Assembly: GCF_904849725.1 (NCBI RefSeq)
Contig: NC_058524.1
Coordinates: 546,533,763-546,597,762 of the forward strand
Reading direction: 5' to 3'
DNA from: Hordeum vulgare subsp. vulgare
Lineage: Eukaryota > Streptophyta > Magnoliopsida > Poales > Poaceae
DNA length: 64,000 bases
Positions 36,346 to 47,714 of the stretch are shown here, in pieces. The position numbers and the translations under genes were made by a program. The first letter of the stretch is position 1. Every line of letters begins with the position of its first letter. The notes under the pieces are model-generated. The model saw only the letters and a list, made by a program, of their open reading frames with translations. It was not told the origin of the DNA and did no database searches.

Positions 36346-39300
36346 CCAGTGTTCGAGCTTAAACAGTTGCCTAATACTCTTAAGTATGCCTATCTTGATG
36401 AGAAGGAGATATATCATGTCATTATTAGTGCTCTCCTCTCAGAGCGCGAAGAGAAGAAGTTACTAAAAACTCCGAGGAAGCATCGCGCTGCTATTGGATA
36501 TACTCTTGATGATCTTAAGGGCATTAGTCCTACTCTATGTCAGCACAAGATTAAAACCGATTTTGACTTTAAACCAGTTGCTGATCATCAAAGGAGATTA
36601 AATCCTAAGATGAAATAGGTCGTTAGAAAAGAAATACTAAAGCTTCTGGAAGCAGGAATCATTTATCCTATTGCTCATAGTGATTGGGTAAGTCTAGTAC
36701 ATTGCGTACCTAAGAAGGGAGGTATCACCGTCGTTCCTAATGATAAGGATGAACTAATCCCACAAAGGATTATTACCGGCTATAGAATGGTGATAGAGTT
36801 CCGGAAACTGAACAAGGCAACCAGGAAAGATCATTATCCTTTGTCGTTCATCGACCAAATGCTAGAAAGGCTATCAAAACACACACACTTCTGCTTTCTA
36901 GACGGTTATTTAGGTTTCTGGCACATACCTGTTGCACAATCTGATCAAGAGAAAACCACTTTCACCTGCCCTATCGGTACCTTTGCCTATAGACGTATAC
37001 CTTTTGGCTTATGTAATGCACCTGCCACCTTCCAAAGATGTATGATGGCTATATTCTTTGACTTTTGTGAAAAGATCGTCGAGGTTTCCATGGATGACTT
37101 CTCCGTTTACGGGTCTTCCTTTGATGATTGCCTCAGCAACCTTGATCGAGTCTTACAGAGATGCGAAGAAACCAACCTTGTCTTGAATTGGGAGAAGTGC
37201 CACTTTATGGTTAATGAAGGTATCGTCTTAGGACACAAAATCTCTGAAAGAGGCATTGAAGTTGATAAGGCTAAGGTTGATGCAATTGAGAAAATGCCTT
37301 GCCCCACAGATATCAGAGGTATACGAAGTTTCTTAGGTCATGCTGGTTTCTATAGAAGGTTCATTAAAGACTTCTCTAAGATTTCTAGGCCTCTTACCAA
37401 CCTCTTGCAGAAGGATGTTCCTTTTGTTTTTGATGAGGATTGTGAGGAAGCTTTCGAAATACTTAAGAAGGCTTTGATAACCGCACCTATTGTTCAACCA
37501 CCTGACTGGAACTTGCCCTTTGAAATCATGTGTGACGCTAGTGATTATGCTGTTGGTGCTGTTCTAGGACAAAGAGTTGACAAGAAGTTGAAAGTCATTC
37601 ACTACGCTAGTGAAACTCTAGACAGTGCCCAAAGAAACTATGCCAATACGGAGAAGGAATTTTTAGCAGTCGTGTTTGCATGTGAAAAGTTCAGATCTTA
37701 CATAGTTGACTCCAAAGTCACTATTCACTCTCATCATGCTGCTACTAAGTACCTTATGCAGAAGAAGGACGCTAAGCCTAGGTTGATCAGATGGGTTCTC
37801 CTACTACAGGAATTTGACTTGCACGTCGTTGACCGAAAGGGCGCTGACAACCCTGTAGCAGATAACTTGTCTAGGCTAGAGAATGTCCTTGATGACCCAC
37901 TACCTATTGATGACAGCTTTCCTGATGAGCAATTAAATGTCATCCGCACTTCACATAGTGCACCGTGGTATGCCGATTATGCAAACTATATCGTAGCCAA
38001 ATACATACCACCCAGTTTCACCTATCAACAAAAGAAGAAATTCTTCTTTGATTTGAGACACTACTTTTGGGATGATCCTCACCTTTATAAGGAAGGAGTA
38101 GATGGTGTTATTAGACGTTGTGTGCCTAAACATGAACATGGACAGATCCTGCAGAAGTGTCATTCCGAAGCCTACGGAGGACACCATGCTGGAGATAGAA
38201 CTGCCCATAAGGTATTGCAATCAGGTTTCTATTGGCCCACTCTCTTCAAGGATGCCCGTAAGTTTGTCTTGTCTTGTGACGAATGCCAAAGGATAGGGAA
38301 CATCAGTAAGCGTCAGGAGATGCCTATGAACTATTCACTTGTCATTGAACCATTTGATGTCTGGGGCTTTGATTATATGGGACCCTTCCCAAGTTCCAAT
38401 GGGTACACTCAAATCTTAGTTGCTGTGGATTACGTTACTAAGTGGGTAGAAGCTATCCCCACTAAAATGCTGATCACCACACCTCTATTAAGATGCTTAA
38501 AGAAGTCATATTCCCAAGATTTGGAGTCCCTAGATACTTGATGACTGATGGCGGTTCACACTTCATTCATGGTGTTTTCCGCAAGATGCTAGCTAAGTAT
38601 GATGTCAACCATAGAGTTGCATCTCCTTATCATCCTCAGTCTAGTGGTCAAGTGGAGTTGAGTAATAGGGAGATCAAGTTGATCCTACAAAAGACCGTCA
38701 ATAGATCTCGAAAGAACTGGTCTAACAAACTTGACGATGCACTATGGGCTTATAGGACTGCTTATAAGAATCCCATGGGCATGTCACCGTATAAAATGGT
38801 TTACGGTAAGGCCTGTCATCTACCTCTTGAGCTGGAACACAAAGCTTATTAGGCAATCAAAGAGCTCAACTTTGATTTCAAACTTGCCGGTGAGAAGCAG
38901 TTGTTTGATATCAGCTCGTTAGATGAATGGAGAGCCCATGCATATGAGAATGCCAGGTTGTTCAAGGAAAAGGTTAAGAGATGGCACGACAAACGAATAC
39001 AGAAACGAGAGTTCAATGTAGGTGATTATGTCTTGCTATACAATTCTTGTTTGAGATTCTTTGCAGGCAAGCTTCTCTCCAAATGGGAAGGTCCCTATGT
39101 TGTCGAGGAAGTATATCGTTCTGGTGCCATCAAAATCAATAACACGGAAGGAAATTTTCCTAGAGTGGTAAATGGGCAAAGAATCAAGCATTACATCTCT
39201 GGTAATCCCATAAATGTTGAGACCAATATCATCAATGTCATAACTCCAGAGGAGTACATAAGGGATGTTTATCAGCCTGTTTCAGACTTTGAAAACGAAG

Positions 39301-39347
39301 ATGTATCTGTTTCGGCAAGAAATTGGACTCCGATACTTTTCCAATAG
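36346..39347 (+). pseudogene. Element A pol: RT, RNase H, integrase
   Basis: RT spans about 36619-37300 (KKGGITVV, FLDGYLGFWHIPVAQSDQEKT, FGLCNAPATFQRCM). The catalytic box reads VSMDD (MDD at 37090-37098) where FMDD or YMDD is expected, though both aspartates remain. RNase H follows (MCDASDYAVGAVLGQ at about 37530). Integrase has the HHAGDRT...CDECQ zinc-binding part near 38180-38290 and the catalytic core with DYMGPF, TDGGSHF and the Glu in [10 protein letters not shown]. Lesions are a TAG at 36616, a frameshift near 38470 and a TAG for a probable Trp at 38850-38852. The C-terminus ends NWTPILFQ at 39347. Confidence 0.92.
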
Positions 39348-39360
39348 GAAATTTCCTTAG

Positions 39361-39545
39361 TTTTGGAATTTTTGGAAAATTAGAAAAATAAAAAGCAGTT
39401 CGGAGAGCGAACGAGGCACCCACAAGGGCCCACTCCGCCACCACCCCCCTGGTGGCGGTGGGCAAGCTTGTGGGCACCTTGTGTGCCTCCCGGACTCCGT
39501 TTTCTTGCGGAGGACTCCTTCTGGCCCAGAAAAAATCAATATATA
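39361..39545 (+). promoter_or_regulatory. Internal LTR-like module of element A
   Basis: Shares at least 45 identical consecutive bases with the LTR core (39430-39475 versus about 33239-33284) and a second block CCAGAAAAAATCAAT at the same spacing (39525 versus 33333). The hairpin arms 39419-39426 and 39467-39474 pair perfectly, with a nested inner arm. A TATATAG sits at about 39540-39546, 85 bases before the ATG of the 171-residue ORF. The LTR's own TATA-like site is not kept. Confidence 0.6.
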
Positions 39546-39630
39546 GTTGCCCGAAGGTTTTGATCTCCGTATCGCGTAGTTTTCCTCTCTTTTCGTTTCG
39601 AGCTTGTTTCTGCCGCAGATCTAGATCATC

Positions 39631-40146
39631 ATGACTTCCCCAAACGGTCCTAAGGACAAGATCTTCGAGAAGGTCATCAATCCCTACCTCACAGAAGTGC
39701 TGAAACACCCTCAATCTATCAAGATGAGCGAGGGGATGTTGCACATCCGTGATGTTGAGGGGCCTAAGAAGACCGGAAGCATGGAGACAAGGCTTGAAGC
39801 AATGGAGCAACAAGTCTTCAAGTGCCAAGGGATGGTGGAGCGTGGACTCAACGCCAACCACACGATGATCACGGAGTTCACTAGCAAACACAAGATGGAT
39901 GCCATTGATATTGGGAAACACCTCTCCAGGCTCTACGATAGGGTTGACCAACTTCAGGGCCAGATCTATGACCTGCAGAATCAAAACTGTGAGTATGAGT
40001 ACAGATTTAAATCAATAAGGTTGGCTGCAAATTTTAGGATTCCGGCGACTCGTTCATCCTGCCATGATGGAGCACCTATGCCTTGGAAGACGGAGGATCA
40101 AACTACTCCAACAACACCAGCATCACCACCAAAGGAAGACAACTAA
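39631..40146 (+). CDS. 171-residue coiled-coil ORF in the env position of element A
   Basis: Intact frame MTSPNGPKDK to PPKEDN, 172 codons including stop, while gag and pol of the same element are broken. The middle third is hydrophilic with heptad-like hydrophobic spacing (METRLEAMEQQVFKCQGMVE, then HLSRLYDRVDQLQGQIYDLQ), suggesting a coiled coil. The tail is Pro/Thr rich (TTPTTPASPPKE). No signal peptide, membrane segment or catalytic motif is visible, so it is not a conventional envelope protein. I recall similar ORFs downstream of integrase in related Triticeae elements but no known function. The LTR-like module just upstream may drive it. Confidence 0.6.
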   Translation: MTSPNGPKDKIFEKVINPYLTEVLKHPQSIKMSEGMLHIRDVEGPKKTGSMETRLEAMEQQVFKCQGMVERGLNANHTMITEFTSKHKMDAIDIGKHLSRLYDRVDQLQGQIYDLQNQNCEYEYRFKSIRLAANFRIPATRSSCHDGAPMPWKTEDQTTPTTPASPPKEDN

Positions 40147-41668
40147 ACATTGGTATGGGCAATCCCCTTGGCTTCTGCCAAGCTTGGGGGAGTTGCCCTG
40201 GTATCGTATCACCTTTTTATCTTTTGCTTTTACCTTTGTTTTAGTTCTTTCCTTTTTCAGTTTTTATTTCTTGTTTTAGAGGAATAAGTCTTTAGTTTTT
40301 AGTTTGAGTCTTTTGCTTTTGTCTCTCCCCCGATGTATTCGAGCTTACGAGCTATATAATAAAGAGTTTCTTAGTCAAGGGCTTTGCTTTGTGCCATGAT
40401 CAAAATTATGAAAAGAACGATAGCATGAAAGATCATGAGACGATCTTATGGAAAGTGATAATTTCACTTATGACAGGAATGATGATTGAAACTTGTTGAG
40501 AATAAATCAACATAGACCTCAGTCATTGTTGCAATTAATAAGAAGTAATAACTAAAGAGAGGTCCACATATAAAAATATCATCTTAGACACTTTTTACAA
40601 TTGTGAGCACTCACCAAACTATTACATGCCTAGGAGTACATGTTGGACAAGGAAGACAACATAATGAATTGTGTTTGCTTGGTTCCAAACAATGTTATAT
40701 GATTAGAGATCCCTTAGCATGTGACGATTGCTTCCACCTCATATTAGGCAAAACTCCCGCACCAAGTAGAGATACTACTTGTGCATCCATAAACCTCCAA
40801 CCAGTTTTGCCATGAGAGTCCACCATACCTACCTATGGATTGAATAAGATCCTTCAAGTAAGTTGTCATTGGTGCAAGCAATAAAAATTGCTCTCTAATA
40901 TGTATGATCTATTAGTGTGTGGAAAATAAGATTTGTACGAACCTGTGATGAGGAAGACATAAAAGCAACAGACTGCATAATAAAGTTATTTGTCACAGGA
41001 GTCAATATAAAGTGACGTTCCTCCGCACTAAGAGGACACGCATTCAAACCTCAAAAGCACATGTCAACCTCTGCTTCCCTCTGCGAAGGGCCTATCTTGT
41101 ACCTTTACTTTTTACCCTTGTAAGAGTCATGGTGATCATCACCAATTCCCTTTTTGCCTTTGTCTTGGCTACCGTCACATGCTTGGGAAAGATCTATATT
41201 CATATATCAACTTGGAGTTGAGTACTCATGCTTTATTGTTGTTGACTTTACCCTTGAGGTAAATCATTGGGAGGCAAAACTATAAGCCCCTATCTTCCTC
41301 TGTGTCCAGCTAAAACTTTGAAACCATGAGTACCACGTGAGTTGTAACAATTGTGGAAAACAAAAGAGATGATTGAGTATGTGGGTTTGCCTTACAAGCT
41401 CTTATTTGACTCTTTCTGATGTTGTGATAAATTGCAATTGCTTCAATGACTATGGACTATTGTTGGTTACTTCTCGGTAAGGTTTTTACTTCATGCTTTG
41501 CTTTGTGAAGGAATTGTTACTTTACCATAAGAATCTTTATGATGTATTGTTGTTCTATGTGTGATCATGATGCCCTCATGTCCGTATTATGTTTTATCGA
41601 CACATTCGTCCCTTAACATGTGGACATGTTTATGGAACTTGGTTTTCGCTAGAGGACAAGCGATGTCT
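40147..41668 (+). other. Element A 3' untranslated region
   Basis: About 1.5 kb of AT-rich DNA between the 171-residue ORF and the polypurine tract. No supported frame on either strand. Confidence 0.7.
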
Positions 41669-41682
41669 AAGCTTGGGGGAGT
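41669..41682 (+). other. Polypurine tract of element A
   Basis: AAGCTTGGGGGAGT directly before the 3' LTR. Confidence 0.85.
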
Positions 41683-43204
41683 TGATACGTCCATTTTGCA
41701 TCATGTTTTCATGTTGATATTTATTGCTTTTTGGGCTGTTATATTACTTGTGGTACCATATTTATGCCTTTTCTCTCTTATTTTGCAAGGTTTATTTGAA
41801 GAGGGAGAATTGAGGCAGCTCGAATTCTGGACTAGAAAAGGAGCAAATCCTAGTCCACTATTCTGCACATCTCCAAATGCCCTGAAAATTTACCTGGATT
41901 TTTTCTGGAATATATTAAAAATACTGGGCGAAAGAACTACGGAGGGGCGCCACCAGGGCCCCACAAGCCCCCACTCCGCCACCACCCCCTGGTGGCGGTG
42001 GGCAAGCTTGTGGGCTGCCTGAAGGCCCACTAGCCCCCCTCTTTTTCTATATGAAGCGTCCTGGTCCAGAAAAAATCAATTGGGAGCTTTTTCGTGGTTT
42101 CGCCGCCGCCACGAGGAGGAACTTGAGCAGATCCAATCTAGAGCTCCGATAGGACGATCCTGCCGGGGAAATTTCCCTCTCGGAGGGGGAAATCATCGCC
42201 ATCGTCATCACCAACACTCCTCTCGTCACAGGGGAGGCATCTTCATCAGCATCTTCATCAGCACCATCTCCTCTCCAATCCCTAGTTCATCTCTTGTAAC
42301 CAACCTTCGTCTCGCGACTCTGATTGGTACTTGTAAGGTTGATAGTAGTGTTGTTTACTCTTTGTAGTTGATGCTAGTTGGATTACTTGGTGGAAGAGTT
42401 TATGTTCAAATCCTTGATGCTATTCATTACACCTCTGATCATGATTATGATTATGTTTTTGAGTAGTTACTTTTGTTCCTGAGGACATGGGATAAGTCAT
42501 GTTAATAATAGTCATGTGAATTTGATATTCGTTCGGAATTTTGTTATGCTGTATGTTGTTTTTGCTCTAGTGGTGTTATGTGAACGTCGACTACATAACA
42601 CTTCACCATATTTGGGCCTAGAGGAAGGCATTGGGAAGTAGTTAGTAGATGATGGGTTGCTGGAGTGACAGAAGCTTAAACCCCAGTCTATGTGTTGCTT
42701 CGTGAGGGGCTGATTTGGATCCACTAGTTTAATGCTATGGTTAGACTTTGTATTAATTCTTCTTTCGTAATTGCGGATGCTTGCGAGAGAGGTTAATCAT
42801 AAGTGGGATGCTTGTCCAAGTAAGGGCAGTACCCAAGCGCCAGTCCACCCACATATCAAACTATCAAAGTAACGAACGCGAATCATATGAACATGATGAA
42901 ACTAGCATGACAGAAATTCCCGTGTGTCCTGGGGAGCGTTTTTCGTCCTATAAGACTTTGTTCAGGCTTGTCCCTTGCTACAAAATGGATTGGGACACTT
43001 GTTGCACCATTTCTACTAGTTACTTGTTACTTTTTTCTCGCTACGTTTCACCTCTCTACACAATCACTTGTTACCGCTACTTTCAATGCTTGCAGTTATT
43101 ACCTTGCTGAAATCCGTTTATCAGAGCCTTCTTCTCCTTGTTGGGTTCGACAATATTACTTACTGAAAGGACTACGATTGATCCCCTATACTTGTGGGTC
43201 ATCA
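41683..43204 (+). repeat. Element A 3' LTR
   Basis: Partner of 32949-34464, 1,522 bp, with the same hairpin core (41885-42080) and a TATA-like CTATATGAAG near 42048. Confidence 0.95.
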
Positions 43205-44256
43205 TGATGTCAAGGTAATTTCGATCACCTCGAGTCTTCGGAAACATATGTTGTGAAGAAGACAAGACGAGCCATCAGAAAGGTTAAGATTTGTCATCTA
43301 GTTGATAACTTAGATCCCAACTTTCTTTTGAAGCGAGGTCAACACACCGTTCAATCAAAATTCAAAACCCGGAGTTGCTCCAAAGAGTTATTCGCCGGCT
43401 TACAACCACCTACTCGTGGGCAACTCCATGAGGTGCCACATAGTCCAACTGATTCTCACCCTCGAGCCGGTATCTTTAAACAACCCCTTAGTCCATCTAA
43501 TTCACTTTATTACCAGGAGTCATCTCCTTTATCTGGTGACTCGACTGCAACCCAACTTCGAGCTTTCACCATCAACCATGGGTAAGCTTATTTAAGCCGT
43601 CTTTTGTTGACCATGTCATCATTCATTTTTTATTCAATTGGATGCACTTTTCTATGATTTATAGGGCCCAGGAATTTAATAGGAAAAAATGTGGATGAAT
43701 CTTCTTCGGCTGCTGGGAAGGATAATATTCAAAATCCACCTTCAGGTGAAGTGGTGACTCACATTGAGCCGTCTGCTCAAGTTGATCCGGACATGAATGT
43801 TGAGCCGGCGCATGACATAGAAATGGCTCATGTTGAGGAACCCGTTGTTACAATAACAACTCGTGGTAATCAAGGCACGTCTGATGACCCGACGTTTCAT
43901 CCTCCAAGCCCTACTATTCCTTCCAGCCTTGTACCTCGTACAAACAAAGTTACTCCATCTACTAGCAAGGATGAAGCAGAAGTGGTTTTTGTTGGCGGGT
44001 CTTATCAAACCCCTGCCCTTCAGCCGTTTTAACCAAGATTATGTCCAAAGATGAGCAAACACATATGGATAAAGGGAAAGCCAAGCTTGAGCTCCCGAAA
44101 CTCGGAGGTTTTGACATCCAAGGGCTATACCAGTAGTATCTGACCCAACAGTCTGAGAGCCAGGATTTTGAAATGAACTTGGTCCATATCATGAAGACCA
44201 AATATGAGGTATAAAAATTTAACCCTTTGCTTATCGTATATACCATTGTAGACCCC
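43205..44256 (+). pseudogene. Element F gag-like gene, 3' part
   Basis: Resumes after element A with VKVIS, then PRVFGNICCEEDK in a shifted frame, RKVKICHLVDNLDPNF, and a Pro/Ser-rich stretch (SPTDSHPRAGIFKQPLSPS). After a predicted intron it reads DESSSAAGKDNIQNPPSGEV and a long Glu/Thr/Pro-rich tail ending near 44030. Another frame with DIQGLY and FEMNLVHIMKTKYE follows before 44208. Element G cuts it at 44257. Frameshifts make it non-functional. Confidence 0.6.
43582..43664 (+). other. Predicted intron 2 in the F gag-like gene
   Basis: Donor ATGG/GTAAGC and acceptor GATTTATAG/GGCC, 83 bp, phase 2. A third donor-like site (GAG/GTATAA at 44208) is weaker. Confidence 0.45.
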
Positions 44257-45666
44257 TGATAACCCACAAGTATATGGGATCGCGATAGTTTTTGAGGGTA
44301 GAGTATTCAACCCAAATTTAAAGTTTCGACACTAGGGGAGCCAAAGAATATTTGTCGGTATTAACAGCTGAGTTGTCAATTCAACCACACTTGGCGATTT
44401 AGTATCTGTAGCACAGTGATCAGTAGCACAGTAATATGATAGTTTTGATAGAAGTGGTAACGGTAGCAGCAGTAACGGTAATAGTCATAGTAGTTTTGTA
44501 GCAATTGTAACAGCAGTAGCAACAGTAGTAACTTAGAAAGCACAATATGTGGAAAACTCGTAGGCACTCGATCGGTGATATTGCTGGATAATATTCATCG
44601 TATAACAGTCACAACATAGGGCGACACAGAACTAGCTCCCATTCATCGATATAATGTAGGCATGTATTGCATAGATAGTCATATGTGCTTATGGAAAAGA
44701 ACTTGCATGACATCTTTTGTCCGACCCTCCCGTGGCAGCGAATTCCATAAGGAACCTAAGAGATATTAAGGCCTCCTTTTAATAGAGAACCGGAGCAAAG
44801 CATTAACACATAGTGAATACATGAACAGCTCATACTACGGTAACCACCGGAAAGAATCGCAATTATTGTCACTTTGGGGTATGCGGATCCTAACACGTAG
44901 TAGGTGCATATAACTTGCAAGATCGGATTAGGAACATTGATATAACGGTGAACAAATAAACGGTTCAGATCTGAAATCATGGCACTCGGGCCCTAATGAC
45001 AAGCATTAAGCATAACAAAGTCATAGCAACCTCAATCTCCGAACATAGTGGATACTAGGGATCAAGCCCTGACAAAACTAACTCGATTACATGATGAATC
45101 TCATCCATCTCTTCACCGACCAGCAAGCCTATGAAGGAATTACTCACTCCCGGTGGAGAGCATCATGAAATTGGCGATGGAGAAGGGTTGATGATGACGA
45201 AGACCGAAGATTCCCCTCTCCGGAGCCCCAAACGGGCTCCTGATTAGACCTCTCGATGAATAACAGGAGGTGGTGGCGGCTCCATATCGTGAAGCGCGCT
45301 GAAACTTTCTCTCTTATTTTTTCTCTGAAAATAGGATTTTATAGCGCTGGAATTAGGGTCAGCGGAGCCCCGTGGGACCCACTAGACAACACGCCACGCG
45401 AGGGGGGCGACATGCCCTGGTGTCTAGTGAGCACTTGAGGCCTTCCCTCTGGTGGGTCTTGGTTCCAGAAATTTTCTTTTATTGCATAAAAATCTCCAAA
45501 AAGTTCTGTTCCATTCCGAGAACTTTTATTTCTGCACAAAAACAACACCATGGTAGTTTTGTTGAAAACAGCGCCAGTTGGGGTTAGTTTCATATAAATC
45601 ATGCAAATTAGAGTCCAAAAATAGAGCAAAAACGTTAGGAAAAGTAGATACGATGGATACGTATCA
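44257..45666 (-). repeat. Element G 3' LTR
   Basis: On the minus strand TGATACGTATCCATCGTATC to GGGTTATCA, 1,410 bp. The hairpin arms CACTAGACA (45380-45388) and TGTCTAGTG (45421-45429) differ from the other families but pair perfectly. The minus-strand purine tract AAGCTTGGAGGAGT borders it. Confidence 0.88.
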
Positions 45667-47714
45667 ACTCCTCCAAGCTTAACCCGTTTCTTGTCCTCAA
45701 GCAATTCAGTTGACAGACTGAAAGTGATAAAGAAAAACTTTTACGAACTCTTTTGTTCTTGTTTACATATTCATGCTTAGAGAGCACCCAGGTTTTCAGC
45801 ATAAATCATGACTAATCATATTGACAATAACCATTAGAAACTATATTATCTCATATGAATGTCATAATCAACTAGTGAGCAATAATAAGATAACTCAAAC
45901 GCGAACACTTTGTCAAAACAATCATGATACGATATGACAACAGTGGTATCTCGCTAGCCCTTTCTGATACCGCAAAACATAAATGCAGAGCACCTCCAAA
46001 GTTGATGGAGTGACTAGACATCATAATTCATGGTAAAAGAGAACCAGTCATGCTGCAAACAATGACTAACTAGACACAAAGCATGAGGATGATTGCGGTG
46101 CTGTAAGGTCTGGTGCTTATTTGAGAAGGTGATGACTCAAAGTAAAAATAAATAACATTAAAACAAATAGAAAGTCCCTTCATACATGGAAGAAAGGGAT
46201 TTGAAGTGGTGCCAGAGCTCATAGCGAAAATAGGAGATAAATTATTTTGGGAGTTGCACCCTTCCTGTCAACGTTACAACCAAGAGTTATCGGTATCTTA
46301 TGTGCAAAAAAAATAGTGGTGGTTCCCAAGCGGTAAAAGTAAAGGTTTACTCCCCCTCCACCAACAAACACACTCCACGGCTAGCCAGACCACAGGTGTC
46401 ATCCATACCAACAACAATATGGGGGGGTTGTTTAATTATTTGTGATTTATGATTTCGGGATTCGGAGTCCCTTTTTACCGGCCCCTCTCGTGCAAGGACG
46501 AGTGGGTAAACACTCATCACGACAATAACCGCTTAACATGGAAGATACTAACCGCCTTGTGTCGCTCCATGAGCGGTTCAGGCACACAAAACAAAAGTTC
46601 ATTTGAAATATTAGAGGTGGCACATGCAAAATTACTTGGAATGGCACGGTAATACCGCATATAGGTAGGTATAGTGGAGTCATCTGGAATAACTTTGTTT
46701 CAAGGATTTTGATGCACAAGCAGTATTCCTGCTTAGTACAGGCAAAGACTGGCAATTAGGTTGGTAAGCGACGAGCTAGAGAGCAGAGACGATCATGAAC
46801 ATGCTTTATGAATAATTATCGTTGCATACTGACATGCATAGGATATAAACACCATGAACATAAATATCATGGAGGCTATGTTGGTTTTGATTCAACTACA
46901 TGAGTGAACATGTGCCAAGTCAAGCCACTCGAACATTTAGAGGAGGATACCATATCATCATACTACATCACAACCATTTCAATGCATGTTGACATCCAAG
47001 ATAAATCATTATCCACTCCTAGCTACTTAAGCATGGCATGAACAACTATAATCTCTAATTGTCATTGCAAACATGTTTGGTCATAATACACTAAATCATG
47101 GATACTAGTCTAAACATATTTACAAAAACAAAAACAAGTTGAGTTCATACCCGCTTGTCTCTGCCACAACCACTTCATCAAGTGTCATCATCATCGCCTT
47201 TCACTTGCATGACCGAACGATATGGAAATAATAATAGTGCAATAGTGCCATGGACTAAGCTAGAAGCTGCAACATTTTATTCAAAAAAGGAGAAGACAAA
47301 GTAATATGGGCTCTTTATTAGATCAATAATAATGAATAAGAGAGCCACTCAACATTTTCATCGTGGTCTTCCCCTTGGGTATAACTCAAGGAAGGGAAAA
47401 GAAAATCAGAGAAACACACTAAAATATTTTTGGAGTTTATAGTTTTTCTAGAAGAAAGCAAATTAAAGAAGGAAAAACTAAAACGAGAAAAACAATTTAC
47501 ACGGGAAAGCTCCCAACAAGTAAAAGAAGAAAAAAGAAATCTTTCTGGGTTTTGTGGAAGTTTTTCAAACACACAAGAAGGCAAGAAAATAAATCTAAGA
47601 TGGATAATAAAGTGCAATAGTGTGAACACCGACAACTAGAATGTGTAAGCATGAACGTAAAGTTGGTGGAAACACGTACTCCCCCAAGCATAGGCCTTTG
47701 GCCTAGCTTGGTAA
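45667..47714 (-). other. Element G 3' untranslated region
   Basis: About 2 kb, aligned by eye with the element C counterpart. Ends near an adenine-rich stretch at 47400-47600. No supported coding frame. Confidence 0.7.

Larger units (their letters stand above)
32949..43204 (+). mobile_element. Athila-lineage gypsy element (A), near complete
   Basis: 10,256 bp inserted in F, flanked by CGATG (32944-32948) and TGATG (43205-43209), an aged target duplication with one change. The LTRs are 1,516 and 1,522 bp, with about five differences in the first 155 bp. Order: 5' LTR, tRNA-Asp-type primer site, gag, protease, RT, RNase H, integrase, LTR-like internal module, 171-residue ORF, untranslated DNA, polypurine tract, 3' LTR. 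gag and pol carry several stops and frameshifts, so it is not autonomous now. It is the only element here with both a tRNA-Asp-type primer site and a full pol. Confidence 0.95.

Noticed and set aside
39631..40146. Retroviral-type envelope protein
   Set aside because: No signal peptide, membrane segment, cysteine pattern or cleavage site; only a coiled-coil-like middle.
44201..44256. Third intron of element F
   Set aside because: Donor-like GAG/GTATAA and a TGTAG acceptor exist, but element G begins five bases later and the next exon cannot be seen.
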